This document shows positions 24,455 through 32,794 of a stretch of 37,267 nt of DNA, piece by piece (positions within the stretch are counted from its first letter, which is position 1; every line of letters begins with the position of its first letter). This stretch comes from Porphyrobacter sp. IPPAS B-1204 (GTDB lineage Bacteria; Pseudomonadota; Alphaproteobacteria; Sphingomonadales; Sphingomonadaceae), in NCBI GenBank assembly GCA_003724185.1, contig RHGM01000001.1, forward strand, positions 1,731,956 through 1,769,222, given 5' to 3'. Under the pieces are notes generated by a model. It searched no databases. It worked only from the letters and a program-made list of their open reading frames with translations, and was not told where the DNA came from. Both the position numbers and the translations under genes were made by a program.

Positions 24455-25692
24455 TCGACGGGCGCTTCGTCGGCGACCGAACCCGACCAAGCCTCAATCG
24501 CCGCTTTCTCTTCGGGTGAGCCGGGAATGCGGTCAGGCCGCTGAGGAATCGCCTCCTCCGGGTCCAGCCACACGGTCTTTGCCCCGCTCGGCGCGATCAG
24601 GCGGGCAATTTCGGTAAATTGCGGCTTGGGCGCTGACACATGGAAGGTCGCCTTGCTCAGGCTGCCGGGCCGTACGTCCTTCATGATTCCGGCCACGGCG
24701 ACGACGAGCCCTTCGGGATCGCACGGCGAGGCGAAGGCTTCGTCTCGCTCGATGCCGAATTCATCCAGCATGTTATCGCGCAACCAGCCCACCGACTCGC
24801 GGTGACGAGGGTTTTCGCGGGCAAACAGGACCGTGGTCGAAGTGAACGCTTCGAAGACTGGCTGATCGCTGCGCCTAAGATACGCCTCGTCCAAATAGTC
24901 GTGCCAATCACTGAGTTCACAGGTCGTCGGCACCGTCAGCGGCTTCACCAGTGCTGCGACCCGCTCCGCCTCGGCCTTCTTCGAAGCGGCGTTGATCTTA
25001 GCGGCGGCGCATTGGGCCACTTCCCACTCGTCAGAATTGGGCGGGGTAACCGCGCCATCGGCCAGATTAATGGTGAATGCGATCGTTTCGGCGTCCTCTG
25101 CATATGCATCTTCACCAGGAATGGGCATCTCGACAGTTACAGTCGTCCCCGCATTCGTCAGGGCTTCGCGATTGCGCCATTGGATCGAGCTGACCGAACG
25201 CGGCAGCGCGTCGATAAAGTCTGCCGGGACGATGTCGGTCAACGCCATGGACCGCACCAGCTTTCCCTCCGGCCCATAGATCACGACCACGTGCTCGCCA
25301 TGCCCCATGCTGTGCCAGTTGTCGAAGGTGACCACATGGCGTCCGTCGTCCGACACCAGCACGCTGACCGGCGCCATGGGGTTGAGCAACGGGATGGCCC
25401 ATACAGGCTCCCACTTGCCTGCGGCATTGCGCTTTTCCAGCAGGCCGAGCGGTGCAGGGCGCTCCACTGTCTTGCCGGCCTTCGCGGCGGCGGCCTCTTC
25501 CTCGAAAAAGGCCATCTGGCTTTCGATGCCGACGGGCTCGAGAGTGAAGCGGTATTGTCCGTTCGCCGAAAGCGTTGTTTCGGTTTCCGGCGGCGCCCAG
25601 CTATCGGCGCAGGCGACCGTGCTGCGCAGCAGGCCGAAGGCCGCGGCAAACAGCGCAGCAACAGACAAGAGGCTGATCAGGCGCGCTTTCAT
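24451..25692 (-). CDS. Uncharacterised exported protein
   Basis: This 413-residue protein starts at the ATG at 25692; an adjacent in-frame GTG at 25695 is possible. A signal peptide (MKARLISLLSVAALFAAAFGLL..., cleavage near VACAD) sends it to the periplasm. I do not recognise the family. The first about 200 residues are beta-rich with repeated pieces such as ANGQYRFTLEP, SDDGRHVVTFDNWH and GPEGKLVRSMAL, which suggests propeller-like blades. The rest is mixed, with an EEKAAIEAW-type helix near the end. The stop is shared with ribA through CTAG (24451-24454). Spacing to the beta-helix gene upstream is about 40 nt, so they could be co-transcribed. Confidence 0.72.
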   Translation of the reverse strand: MKARLISLLSVAALFAAAFGLLRSTVACADSWAPPETETTLSANGQYRFTLEPVGIESQMAFFEEEAAAAKAGKTVERPAPLGLLEKRNAAGKWEPVWAIPLLNPMAPVSVLVSDDGRHVVTFDNWHSMGHGEHVVVIYGPEGKLVRSMALTDIVPADFIDALPRSVSSIQWRNREALTNAGTTVTVEMPIPGEDAYAEDAETIAFTINLADGAVTPPNSDEWEVAQCAAAKINAASKKAEAERVAALVKPLTVPTTCELSDWHDYLDEAYLRRSDQPVFEAFTSTTVLFARENPRHRESVGWLRDNMLDEFGIERDEAFASPCDPEGLVVAVAGIMKDVRPGSLSKATFHVSAPKPQFTEIARLIAPSGAKTVWLDPEEAIPQRPDRIPGSPEEKAAIEAWSGSVADEAPVD

Positions 25693-25732
25693 CACCGCCG
25701 CAGCTTACCCAGCCACCGCGCAGACGCAAGAC

Positions 25733-26695
25733 TCAGCGCTGTTCGTACTGCTTCAGCTCTGCCGCCAGCTTGTTGCCCTTCATCACGATCCGTGACGCGG
25801 TCCAATCGGCGAGGAACACGCTACTGCGCGACAGTCCGGGCACGAAGCGGCCTTCGTTGTTGACCACCTCAAGCCCGTCCGAAGAATGCAGCAGGTCTTC
25901 CGCCCCCAGTGCGATGAAGGCCGAGTAATTCTCCTTGTCGCGGCCCTGCACAAACAGGTTGTCGGCAATCCGGCCGACGCTGCCTGCGGGAAGATCGATC
26001 ATGTAGTTGGTGCCCTTGCCATTGGCGTCGTCGAAGCTGTTGTTCTCGATCGTCACCTGCCCCGAACGCGCCTTGACGTAATGGCCGCCCATGCCGCGTT
26101 CGAACCGGCTTTCGCGCACCGTGAGCGATCCATAGTTGCCGATATAGATCGAATGCGCGCAGCCGGCGGAATTCTCGCAGGTGCCAAGCCCGGTGAAGGT
26201 CGAACGGGTGATGTAGATGCGCGAGGACGGATCATTGGCCGTCAGGATGCCCTGCTCGCTGTCCTGAAACCGCGCATAGGCGACATTGAGCGCGCCCTTT
26301 TCCAGCCGGATGCCCGCGCCATTGCCATCGGGAACCTTCATGTTGCTGAACGTCAGCCCGCGAATTTCAGCGCCCACGCCGCGCAGCACCAGCGCCGCCT
26401 TGCCCTCGCAGGAACGCGCCTTGAAGATGACGCTGCCGGGCTCGGCCGCTTCATAGACGATCACGCCATCCTCCTGCACGGCGCATTGGCGATAGGTGCC
26501 GGGCGCGATGCGGATGGTGGCGCGGGCGCTGCCGACCGCATCGACCGCCTCCTGCAAGGTCGCAAAACGCCGACCGTTCTCGACGATGGTGAAGGCGTCG
26601 GGGACGGGCTGGGCGCTGACGACAGCGGCAGGGAGCACGGCCGCCGCGATAACGGCAAGCGCGCGCACGGGCGAGGGATATGCGTTCTGGATCAT
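25733..26695 (-). CDS. Exported right-handed parallel beta-helix protein
   Basis: This 320-residue secreted protein is predicted to fold as a right-handed beta-helix of the pectate-lyase type. The start at ATG 26695 begins the signal peptide (MIQNAYPSPVRALAVIAAAVLPAAVVSAQ). The first coil has the usual YSIQEAIDA-like cap (RRFATLQEAVDAVGSARATIRIAPGTYRQ). Repeating rungs follow: LTFSNMKVPDGNGAGIRLE, ILTANDPSSRIYITRSTF, HSIYIGNYGSLTVRESRFE and GQVTIENNSFDDAN. No catalytic residues of a known lyase can be assigned, so it may bind or cleave a polysaccharide. There is no Shine-Dalgarno; promoter geometry suggests a leaderless mRNA. Confidence 0.82.
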   Translation of the reverse strand: MIQNAYPSPVRALAVIAAAVLPAAVVSAQPVPDAFTIVENGRRFATLQEAVDAVGSARATIRIAPGTYRQCAVQEDGVIVYEAAEPGSVIFKARSCEGKAALVLRGVGAEIRGLTFSNMKVPDGNGAGIRLEKGALNVAYARFQDSEQGILTANDPSSRIYITRSTFTGLGTCENSAGCAHSIYIGNYGSLTVRESRFERGMGGHYVKARSGQVTIENNSFDDANGKGTNYMIDLPAGSVGRIADNLFVQGRDKENYSAFIALGAEDLLHSSDGLEVVNNEGRFVPGLSRSSVFLADWTASRIVMKGNKLAAELKQYEQR

Positions 26696-26702
26696 GGGTG
26701 TG

Positions 26703-26731
26703 ATAATATCACGCCCCACATAGGCGCCCAA
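26703..26731 (-). promoter_or_regulatory. Predicted promoter for leaderless transcript with overlapping palindrome
   Basis: On the minus strand TTGGGC (26731-26726), a 17-bp spacer, then TATTAT (26708-26703) resembles a sigma-70 promoter. The A of the ATG at 26695 lies exactly seven bases after the -10, so transcription may start at the start codon. The -10 is inside the perfect 13-bp palindrome GTGATA-A-TATCAC (26700-26712), a possible operator. The other sequence of 26713-26857 holds no gene. Confidence 0.5.
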
Positions 26732-26857
26732 CGCTTGCAAAGCGGGTGTGCCCATTTGGCACTTGGCGGCAGGGCCTGCGGTTCGCTACACCGGACGCAC
26801 ATGATGCCGGGCCGCTGTGCAGGCGGCTGGCGCATCGCACCTTCGAGGAGAGAACCC

Positions 26858-27154
26858 GTGACCAAGACCGCCCGCCTGCCCGTTCCGCTCATCGCCGCCG
26901 TGTCGGGTGCCAGCCTGCTGCTGGCCGCCTGCGGCAGTGCCGACGATGCCTCCGCCGAGGCCAGCGCCGATACCGTGGAAATGCCCGCAGACAGCGCGCT
27001 TGCTCCGGTGGAAGAAGCCCCGGTCGCCGACCCCTCGGCCACCGCGACCGATGCGCCCGACGCGGTGCCGGAAGCCGCCGCGACCGCCGCTGGCGATGCT
27101 GCCGCCGGGGTTGCCGCCGATGCGATCTCGGCCGCCGAAGAACCCGCCGAATAA
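26858..27154 (+). CDS. Small Ala-rich lipoprotein
   Basis: This 98-residue protein starts at GTG 26858 with GAGGAGAG 5-8 nt upstream. It has a lipoprotein signal with lipobox LAAC (Cys25). Everything after is low-complexity and acidic: Ala, Asp, Glu, Pro, Val and Thr dominate (EEAPVADPSATATDAPDAVPE). It is probably disordered and anchored to a membrane. It is divergent from the beta-helix gene and followed after 12 nt by a second lipoprotein gene of the same style. Function is unknown. High GC can make such open frames by chance, but the ribosome-binding site and perfect lipobox argue for a real gene. Confidence 0.65.
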   Translation: MTKTARLPVPLIAAVSGASLLLAACGSADDASAEASADTVEMPADSALAPVEEAPVADPSATATDAPDAVPEAAATAAGDAAAGVAADAISAAEEPAE

Positions 27155-27166
27155 GCGCCCCCTGCG

Positions 27167-27418
27167 ATGGTGCGCCTGCCGCTCGCCGCTGCGCTCGCGC
27201 TCACCCTCGCTGCCTGCGGGGGTGAAGGCGCGAGCGCGCCCGGCGGGGTCAGCCCGGGCGAGGCCAAGGCGCTGGAAGATGCCGCGTCGATGCTCGACGA
27301 ACGCCAGTTGCCGCCCGAGGCTCTGCCCACGGATGCCGCACCCCCTGACGCTCCCGAGGCTGCATCATCCCCTGCGCCCACCCAAATGACAGGCGACGCC
27401 GCGCCCGCCGCCAGATAG
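27167..27418 (+). CDS. Small Ala/Pro-rich lipoprotein
   Basis: This 83-residue protein has a short signal and lipobox LAAC (Cys17), followed by a Gly/Ser-rich start, a short helix (GEAKALEDAASMLDERQLP) and a Pro/Ala tail. It is 12 nt after the previous lipoprotein gene, so both are probably co-transcribed. No family is recognised. The DAASMLDERQ segment is the only part with ordinary sequence complexity and may be the functional core. Start ATG 27167 has a CCCCTGCG leader without a strong Shine-Dalgarno. Confidence 0.6.
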   Translation: MVRLPLAAALALTLAACGGEGASAPGGVSPGEAKALEDAASMLDERQLPPEALPTDAAPPDAPEAASSPAPTQMTGDAAPAAR

Positions 27419-27420
27419 GC

Positions 27421-27441
27421 GAAGGCGGCCTGCCAGCCTTC
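27421..27441 (+). terminator. Weak hairpin between lipoprotein genes and the CoA operon
   Basis: GAAGGC (27421-27426) pairs with GCCTTC (27436-27441) over a 9-nt loop and is followed by CTTTC. This may be a weak terminator or attenuator. AAGGA of the next ribosome-binding site follows at once. Confidence 0.35.
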
Positions 27442-27462
27442 CTTTCAAGGACACAGACAACA

Positions 27463-28665
27463 ATGAACGCCCCCGCCAACCTCGCCGCCCCGGTCAACGC
27501 AGGGATGGACGAGGACACCTTCGAACAGTTCGCCGATCAGCTCACCCGCTATGTCCGCGAGCGCCTGATCCCGGCCGAAGCGCAGGTGATTGCCGAGGAC
27601 CGCATCCCCGACGCGATCCTGAACGAAATGCGCGACATGGGGCTGTTCGGCCTGTCGGTGCCTGAGGAATACGGCGGCGCAGGGCTCAACTTGACGCAAT
27701 ATGCCCGCGTCGTGAACATCATGGCCTATGCCGCGCCGGCGTACCGGTCGATCTTCTCGATCAATGTCGGCATGTTTGCGAGCGCGCTGAAGAACGGCGC
27801 GACCGAGGCCCAGAAGGCCGAATGGTATCCGAAAATCGCCGAAGGGCGGATCGCCTGCTTCGGCCTGACTGAACCGGGTTCGGGCAGTGACAGCGCGGGG
27901 CTTCAGACCACCGCCACCCCCGATCCGGATGGCAATGGCTGGATACTGAACGGCACCAAGCGTTACATCACCAACGCTCCCCACGCCGATGTCGCCCTGA
28001 TCATGGCGCGCACCAGCAAGGAAGCGCTGCCCAAGAACGCCCACGTTTCCGCCTTCATCGTGCCGATGACCGCGCCGGGCGTTTCGCGTGGTTCGCCGGA
28101 CAAGAAGATGGGCCAGAGCGGCTCGCATATCTCCGACATCATGCTCGACGATGTGCGCGTTCCCGGTGACGCCTTGCTGGGCGGGGAGACGGGCAAGGGC
28201 TTCGTCTTCGCGATGAAGAGCCTCGATAATGGCCGCATCAGCGTGGGTGCGGCGGCAACCGGCTATGCCCGCCGTGCGCTGGATTCGGCGCTGCGCTACG
28301 CCAATGAACGCAAGGCCTTTGGCGAGCCGATCGCCAATTTCCAGCTGATCCAGGCGATGCTCGCCGACAGCGAGATCGAGATTTACGCCGCCGAGGCGAT
28401 GATGGCCGATGTCACTGCCCGCGCCGACCGAGGGGAGAACATTCTGGTCAAGGCCGCCGCCTTCAAGGTCTTCGCCTCCGAAATGTGCGGCCGGGTGGTT
28501 GACCGCGTGGTGCAGATCTACGGCGGCGCGGGCTATCTCGCCGAATACGACGCCGAACGCTTCTTCCGCGATGCCCGCATCTACCGCATCTACGAAGGCA
28601 CGACGCAGATCCTCCAGCTCCAGATCGCCAAGCACATGCTGCGCGAATGGGCGGCGGGCGCCTGA
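27463..28665 (+). CDS. Acyl-CoA dehydrogenase
   Basis: This 400-residue cytosolic FAD enzyme introduces the alpha-beta double bond into an acyl-CoA and passes electrons to ETF. The three domains are visible. The N-terminal helices include the conserved GLFGLSVPEEYGG. The middle beta domain has CFGLTEPGSGSDSAGLQTTA and KRYITNAPHADV. The C-terminal helices have NERKAFGEPIANFQ, QIYGGAGYLAEY and IYRIYEGTTQI. Glu378 in YEGTTQ matches the catalytic base of short/medium-chain members. Chain length cannot be fixed. It is the first gene of a four-gene operon; its stop is one nucleotide before the GTG of the CoA-transferase gene. AAGGA lies about 14 nt upstream of the ATG. Confidence 0.95.
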   Translation: MNAPANLAAPVNAGMDEDTFEQFADQLTRYVRERLIPAEAQVIAEDRIPDAILNEMRDMGLFGLSVPEEYGGAGLNLTQYARVVNIMAYAAPAYRSIFSINVGMFASALKNGATEAQKAEWYPKIAEGRIACFGLTEPGSGSDSAGLQTTATPDPDGNGWILNGTKRYITNAPHADVALIMARTSKEALPKNAHVSAFIVPMTAPGVSRGSPDKKMGQSGSHISDIMLDDVRVPGDALLGGETGKGFVFAMKSLDNGRISVGAAATGYARRALDSALRYANERKAFGEPIANFQLIQAMLADSEIEIYAAEAMMADVTARADRGENILVKAAAFKVFASEMCGRVVDRVVQIYGGAGYLAEYDAERFFRDARIYRIYEGTTQILQLQIAKHMLREWAAGA

Positions 28666-28666
28666 G

Positions 28667-29899
28667 GTGTATAACCTCATCAATGACCTGAGCATCGTCG
28701 AAGTCTCCAGCTTCGTCGCCTCGCCCACGGCAGGGCTGTATTGCGCGCAGATGGGTGCGGAGGTGATCCGCGTCGATCACAAGGCGGGCGGGCTCGATTA
28801 CAACCGCTACATGCTCACCCGCGAGGGGCGATCCCTGTCGTGGGAGAACCTCAACCGCGCCAAGAAATCGGTCGCGCTCGATCTGCAATCGGGCGAGGGG
28901 CGGGAACTGCTGGTGGAACTGGCAGGCACCGTCGGCCAGTGCATCACCAACCTGCCGGAGCAGAGCTTCCTCAGCCACGCCGCGATGGCCGCCAAGCGCG
29001 AGGACATGATCAGCTTGCGCGTCATGGGCTGGCATGACGGGCGGCAGGCGATGGATTTCACCGTCAACGCCGCTGCGGGATACCCACTGATGACCGGGCC
29101 GGAAGAATGGGATGCCGCCACCGCGCCGCCCGTCAACCAGGTGCTGCCTGCGTGGGATTTCATCACCGGGGCCTATGGCGCCTTCGCGATGATGGCCGCG
29201 CTGCATCACCGGGGCCGCACGGGGGAGGGCAGCGAAGTGCGCCTGCCCTTGGGCGATGTTGCCATCGGCACGATGGCGAACGCGGGGCTGATGGCCGAGG
29301 TGCTCTATCGCGGGTCTGACCGCGAACGGCTCGGCAATGCGATCTGGGGCGCGTTCGGGCGGGATTTCCGCAGCCGTGACGGCGTGCGCTTCATGGTCGC
29401 CGCGCTGACCCCCAAGCAGTGGAGCGGGCTGGTCAAGGCCTTCGGATTGCAGGAAGGTATCGGCGCGCTGGAAGCTGAATGCGGCGTGCGTTTTGCCGAC
29501 GGGGATACGCCCCGCTTCCAGCACCGCGCCGCGCTGTTCGCGCTGTTCCAGGGCGCGGCGGACGGCATGGATTACGCGGCCCTCGCAGGGCGCATGGCCG
29601 CAGAAGGCTGCACCTTCGAACGCTATCGCACCGCCCACGAAGCGGCCAATGATCCGGTGCTGGTGGCAAACAATCCGCTGTTCGGCCCAGCCCCTGCCAA
29701 CCCTTCGGGCTTCGATTACCCCGCCACCCGCTCCTTCGCCAACCTGCCGGGGCGCGAAGCGGGCGATCCGGCGCCTGCGCCCTACCTCGGCCAGCATTCC
29801 GAAGAGGTGTTGACCGAAAAGCTGGGGCTTTCCTCCGGCGCGATCGGCAAGCTGGTCGACGCGGGCACGGTGGCACTTTCAGACAAGGATTCCCAATGA
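28667..29899 (+). CDS. CaiB/BaiF family (type III) CoA transferase
   Basis: This 410-residue class III CoA transferase moves CoA between carboxylic acids, or racemises 2-methylacyl-CoA in related members. The GTG start at 28667 is immediately after the dehydrogenase stop and gives the expected N-terminus (LSIVEVSSFVASPTAGLYCAQMGAEVIRVD). The catalytic Asp is residue 164 in PAWDFITGAYGAFAMMAAL, close to Asp169 of formyl-CoA transferase. RGRTGEGSEVRLPL then follows as in the family. The C-terminus ends in a typical swapped-domain tail. Its last codons overlap the thiolase start (ATGA at 29896-29899). Together with the hydratase downstream it resembles mesaconyl-CoA-type transferase/hydratase pairs, but the substrate is not proven. 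Confidence 0.93.
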   Translation: MYNLINDLSIVEVSSFVASPTAGLYCAQMGAEVIRVDHKAGGLDYNRYMLTREGRSLSWENLNRAKKSVALDLQSGEGRELLVELAGTVGQCITNLPEQSFLSHAAMAAKREDMISLRVMGWHDGRQAMDFTVNAAAGYPLMTGPEEWDAATAPPVNQVLPAWDFITGAYGAFAMMAALHHRGRTGEGSEVRLPLGDVAIGTMANAGLMAEVLYRGSDRERLGNAIWGAFGRDFRSRDGVRFMVAALTPKQWSGLVKAFGLQEGIGALEAECGVRFADGDTPRFQHRAALFALFQGAADGMDYAALAGRMAAEGCTFERYRTAHEAANDPVLVANNPLFGPAPANPSGFDYPATRSFANLPGREAGDPAPAPYLGQHSEEVLTEKLGLSSGAIGKLVDAGTVALSDKDSQ

Positions 29900-31122
29900 C
29901 CAGAAGAGCCGCCATCTGCACCCCGCTGCGCACCCCGGTGGGCAAGTTCCTCGGCGGGCTTTCCAGCATGAACGCCGGAGAGCTTGGTGCGGTAATCCTC
30001 AAGGCGCTGATGGAGCGCAGCGGGATTGATCCGGCGCGGGTTGATGACGTGGTGTTCAGCCAGGGATACGGCAATGGCGAGGCGCCCGCGATCGGCCATT
30101 GGGCGTGGCTGGCGGCAGGGCTGCCCATCGAGGTGCCCGGCTTCCAGCTCGACCGGCGCTGCGGATCGGGCGTGCAGGCGGTGGCGACGGCAGCGATGAT
30201 GGTCGAAACGGGCATGGCCGATGTGGTCGTCGCGGGCGGGGTCGAATCGATGTCGAATGTCGAACACTACACCCTTGCCGCACGCGGCGGGGTGCGGATG
30301 GGCGACATGGTGCTGCATGACCGCCTCAGCCGGGGCCGGGTGATGAGCCAGCCGGTCGAGCGATTCGGCGTCATCACCGGGATGATCGAAACCGCGGAAA
30401 ACCTCGCCAAGGATTACGGCATCACCCGCGAAGAGGCCGATGCCTTCGCGGTGCGCAGCCACCAGAACGCGGCGCAGGCATGGGCGGATGGCAAGTTTGC
30501 CGAGCAACTTGTGCCGGTCGCGATCCCGCAAAGGAAGGGCGATCCCCTCATCTTCGACCATGACGAAGGCTACCGCACCGACGCCAGCATGGAGACATTG
30601 GGCAAGCTCGCCCCCATCGACGTTAGGCGCGACCCGCGAGCCATCGTCACCGCCGGTAACGCCAGCCAGCAGAACGATGCGGCCGCAGCTTGTCTCGTGG
30701 TCGCCGAGGACAAGCTGGAGGAATTGGGCCTGACCCCGATGCTGTGGTTTGGTGGCTGGGCCGCAGCCGGGTGCGATCCTTCCCGCATGGGTATCGGCCC
30801 GGTGCCTGCGGTGGAGCGCCTGTTCGAACGGCGTGGGTATTCGTGGGACGACATCGGCATGGTCGAACTCAACGAAGCCTTCGCCCCGCAGGTGCTCGCC
30901 GTGCTGAAAGGCTGGGGCTGGAGCGACGACGATTCGCGCCGCGAGATCCTCAACGTCAACGGATCGGGCATCAGCCTCGGCCACCCCATCGGCGCGACCG
31001 GCGGGCGCATCCTTGCCGATATGGCCCACGAAATGCACCGGCGCGGCGTGCGCTACGGGCTGGAGACGATGTGCATCGGCGGCGGTCAGGGGATCGCGGC
31101 GGTGTTCGAGAGGGCGGCATGA
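29896..31122 (+). CDS. Acetyl-CoA C-acyltransferase (thiolase)
   Basis: This 408-residue thiolase condenses or cleaves beta-ketoacyl-CoA. Nucleophile Cys89 is in DRRCGSGVQAV. His363 is in GHPIGATGGRI, and the second Cys393 is in CIGGGQGIA, completing the degradative/biosynthetic thiolase site. The NEAFAPQVLAVL motif is also present. Length is normal. It overlaps both neighbours by ATGA, so stoichiometric production with the transferase and hydratase is likely. The direction of the pathway cannot be read; location with an acyl-CoA dehydrogenase suggests breakdown. Confidence 0.95.
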   Translation: MTRRAAICTPLRTPVGKFLGGLSSMNAGELGAVILKALMERSGIDPARVDDVVFSQGYGNGEAPAIGHWAWLAAGLPIEVPGFQLDRRCGSGVQAVATAAMMVETGMADVVVAGGVESMSNVEHYTLAARGGVRMGDMVLHDRLSRGRVMSQPVERFGVITGMIETAENLAKDYGITREEADAFAVRSHQNAAQAWADGKFAEQLVPVAIPQRKGDPLIFDHDEGYRTDASMETLGKLAPIDVRRDPRAIVTAGNASQQNDAAAACLVVAEDKLEELGLTPMLWFGGWAAAGCDPSRMGIGPVPAVERLFERRGYSWDDIGMVELNEAFAPQVLAVLKGWGWSDDDSRREILNVNGSGISLGHPIGATGGRILADMAHEMHRRGVRYGLETMCIGGGQGIAAVFERAA

Positions 31123-31967
31123 ATTACGACGCGTGGATCGGGCGCGAGGTCCGCGCCAAAGACCGGCTTGACGAAGGGCTGGCGGCACGCTGGCTGGCGA
31201 CCTTCGATCTGCCGCGCCCGCACCCTGCCATCATGCCGCAAGGCGTGCATTTCGCCCTGTGCACACCCGATGCGCCGACGGCTGCGCTGGGCGAGGACGG
31301 CCATCCGGCGCGGGACGACAGCCCCGACAGCTTCCTCCCGCCCTTCCCTCTGCCTCGCCGGATGTGGGCATCTTCCAAGATCGCTTTCCACACCCCGGTT
31401 CCCATCGGAGCGGTGATCGAGCGGGTCAGCCGCATCGCGTCAGTGAGCGAGAAGGCGGGCGGATCGGGCCGCCTTGCCTTCGTCGATGTCGAACACATCA
31501 CGCGCGCGAACGGCACCATCGCTGTGATCGAGACGCAGACCCTGGTCTATCGCGAGGCCGCCGCGCCCGACGCCCCGCTCAGCCCTCCGCCGCTCGGCGA
31601 TGGCCGGTTCGATCCCGCAGGCTGGGACGCGCATCGCAGCATCACCCCCTCGCCCGCGCTGCTGTTCCGCTTCTCGGCGCTGACCTTCAACACCCACCGC
31701 ATCCACTATGACGCGCCCTATGCGCAGGGCGTCGAGCGGTATCGCGGGCTGGTTGTCCACGGCCCGCTGACCGCCAGCCTGCTGCTGCAACTGGCGGCGC
31801 AGGAACTGGGCGCGAACCGGCTGCGCAGCTTCAGCTTCAGGGGCCTTTCTCCCGCCATCGCGGGCGAGCCGCTGCATCTGGTGATGCGCCGGAGCGAGGC
31901 GGGCTATGACCTCGCCGCCTTCGCCGATGACGGGCGGCAGGTGACGCAGGCCAGCGCGGCGCTTTAA
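31119..31967 (+). CDS. MaoC/FAS1-type dehydratase (HTD2 family, mesaconyl-C4-CoA hydratase-like)
   Basis: This 282-residue protein has two hot-dog folds. The first, N-terminal, is degenerate (RRMWASSKIAFHTPVPIGAVIER...). The second carries the hydratase-2 signature: NTHRIHYDAPYAQGVERYRGLVVHGPLTASLLLQ, with the catalytic Asp/His pair. Members hydrate or dehydrate enoyl-CoA, including mesaconyl-C4-CoA hydratase and the N-terminal dehydratase of mitochondrial FAS. The start overlaps the thiolase stop by ATGA. It is the last gene of the CoA operon and its TAA stop is shared with the opposite-strand PPK2 gene (TTAA at 31964-31967). Confidence 0.9.
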   Translation: MNYDAWIGREVRAKDRLDEGLAARWLATFDLPRPHPAIMPQGVHFALCTPDAPTAALGEDGHPARDDSPDSFLPPFPLPRRMWASSKIAFHTPVPIGAVIERVSRIASVSEKAGGSGRLAFVDVEHITRANGTIAVIETQTLVYREAAAPDAPLSPPPLGDGRFDPAGWDAHRSITPSPALLFRFSALTFNTHRIHYDAPYAQGVERYRGLVVHGPLTASLLLQLAAQELGANRLRSFSFRGLSPAIAGEPLHLVMRRSEAGYDLAAFADDGRQVTQASAAL

Positions 31968-32740
31968 TCCAGCGGATAATCCGCAATCGGTTTCAGCACA
32001 CCATAGCTTTCGGCCACCGGTTCGCGCCCCAGATCGGGGAAGTCGATCGCGTCCGGCTCCTTGTGCGTGTCCGGCACGCGGGCCAGCAAGTCGCGGATCA
32101 GCGTCAGCCGCCCGCGCCGCTGGTCGTTGAAATCCACGATGGTCCACGGCGCGTGATCGGTGTGCGTCGCAGTCAGCATCGCCTCGCGCGCGCGGGTGTA
32201 ATCATCATATTTCTCCCGCGCGGCCAGATCGATGGGGGAGAGTTTCCAGCGCTTGAGCGGATCGTCCAGCCGCTCGCGCAGCCGTTCTTCCTGCTGCTCC
32301 TGATCGGCAGCGAGCCAGTATTTGAACAGCAGGATGCCGTCATCGACCAGCAGCTTTTCAAAGGTCGGCACAGCCTTGAGGAAGGAGTCCACCTGCGCAG
32401 GCGTGGCATAGCCCATCACCCGCTCCACTCCGGCGCGGTTGTACCATGACCGGTCGAACAGCACGATTTCCCCTGCGGTGGGAAGGTGCGGGACATAGCG
32501 CTGGAAATACCATTGGCCCATCTCCGCCTCGGTCGGCTTTGTCAGGGCCACGGTGCGGCACTGGCGCGGGTTGAGTTCTGCGCGCACCGCGCTGATCGCC
32601 CCACCCTTGCCCGCCGTATCGCGCCCTTCGAACAGCACCACGATTCGTGCGCCGGTTGCCTTGGCCCATCGCGCCATGCTGACCAGTTCAAGGCTGAGCG
32701 GTTCCAGCGCCTCTTCGTATTCCTTGCGCTTCATCCCCAT
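31964..32740 (-). CDS. ppk2: Polyphosphate kinase 2 family protein
   Basis: This 258-residue cytosolic P-loop kinase of the PPK2 family transfers phosphate between polyphosphate and a nucleotide. Walker A is GRDTAGKGG (39-47). EIVLFDRSWYNRAGVE (91-106) carries the Walker B/DRSWYNR signature. FKYWLAADQEQQEERLRERLDDPLKRWKLSPID is the lid region. One-domain size fits class I or III; whether it prefers GDP, ADP or AMP cannot be read. The start is ATG 32740 with AGGAGG 8 nt upstream; ATG 32734 is less well placed. It is divergent from phhA across 54 nt. Confidence 0.93.
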   Translation of the reverse strand: MGMKRKEYEEALEPLSLELVSMARWAKATGARIVVLFEGRDTAGKGGAISAVRAELNPRQCRTVALTKPTEAEMGQWYFQRYVPHLPTAGEIVLFDRSWYNRAGVERVMGYATPAQVDSFLKAVPTFEKLLVDDGILLFKYWLAADQEQQEERLRERLDDPLKRWKLSPIDLAAREKYDDYTRAREAMLTATHTDHAPWTIVDFNDQRRGRLTLIRDLLARVPDTHKEPDAIDFPDLGREPVAESYGVLKPIADYPLD

Positions 32741-32794
32741 TGCCGTCCCTCCTGTTTGTGCTGCCTGCGCAAAGGTAGTATCATCTGCAACGAT

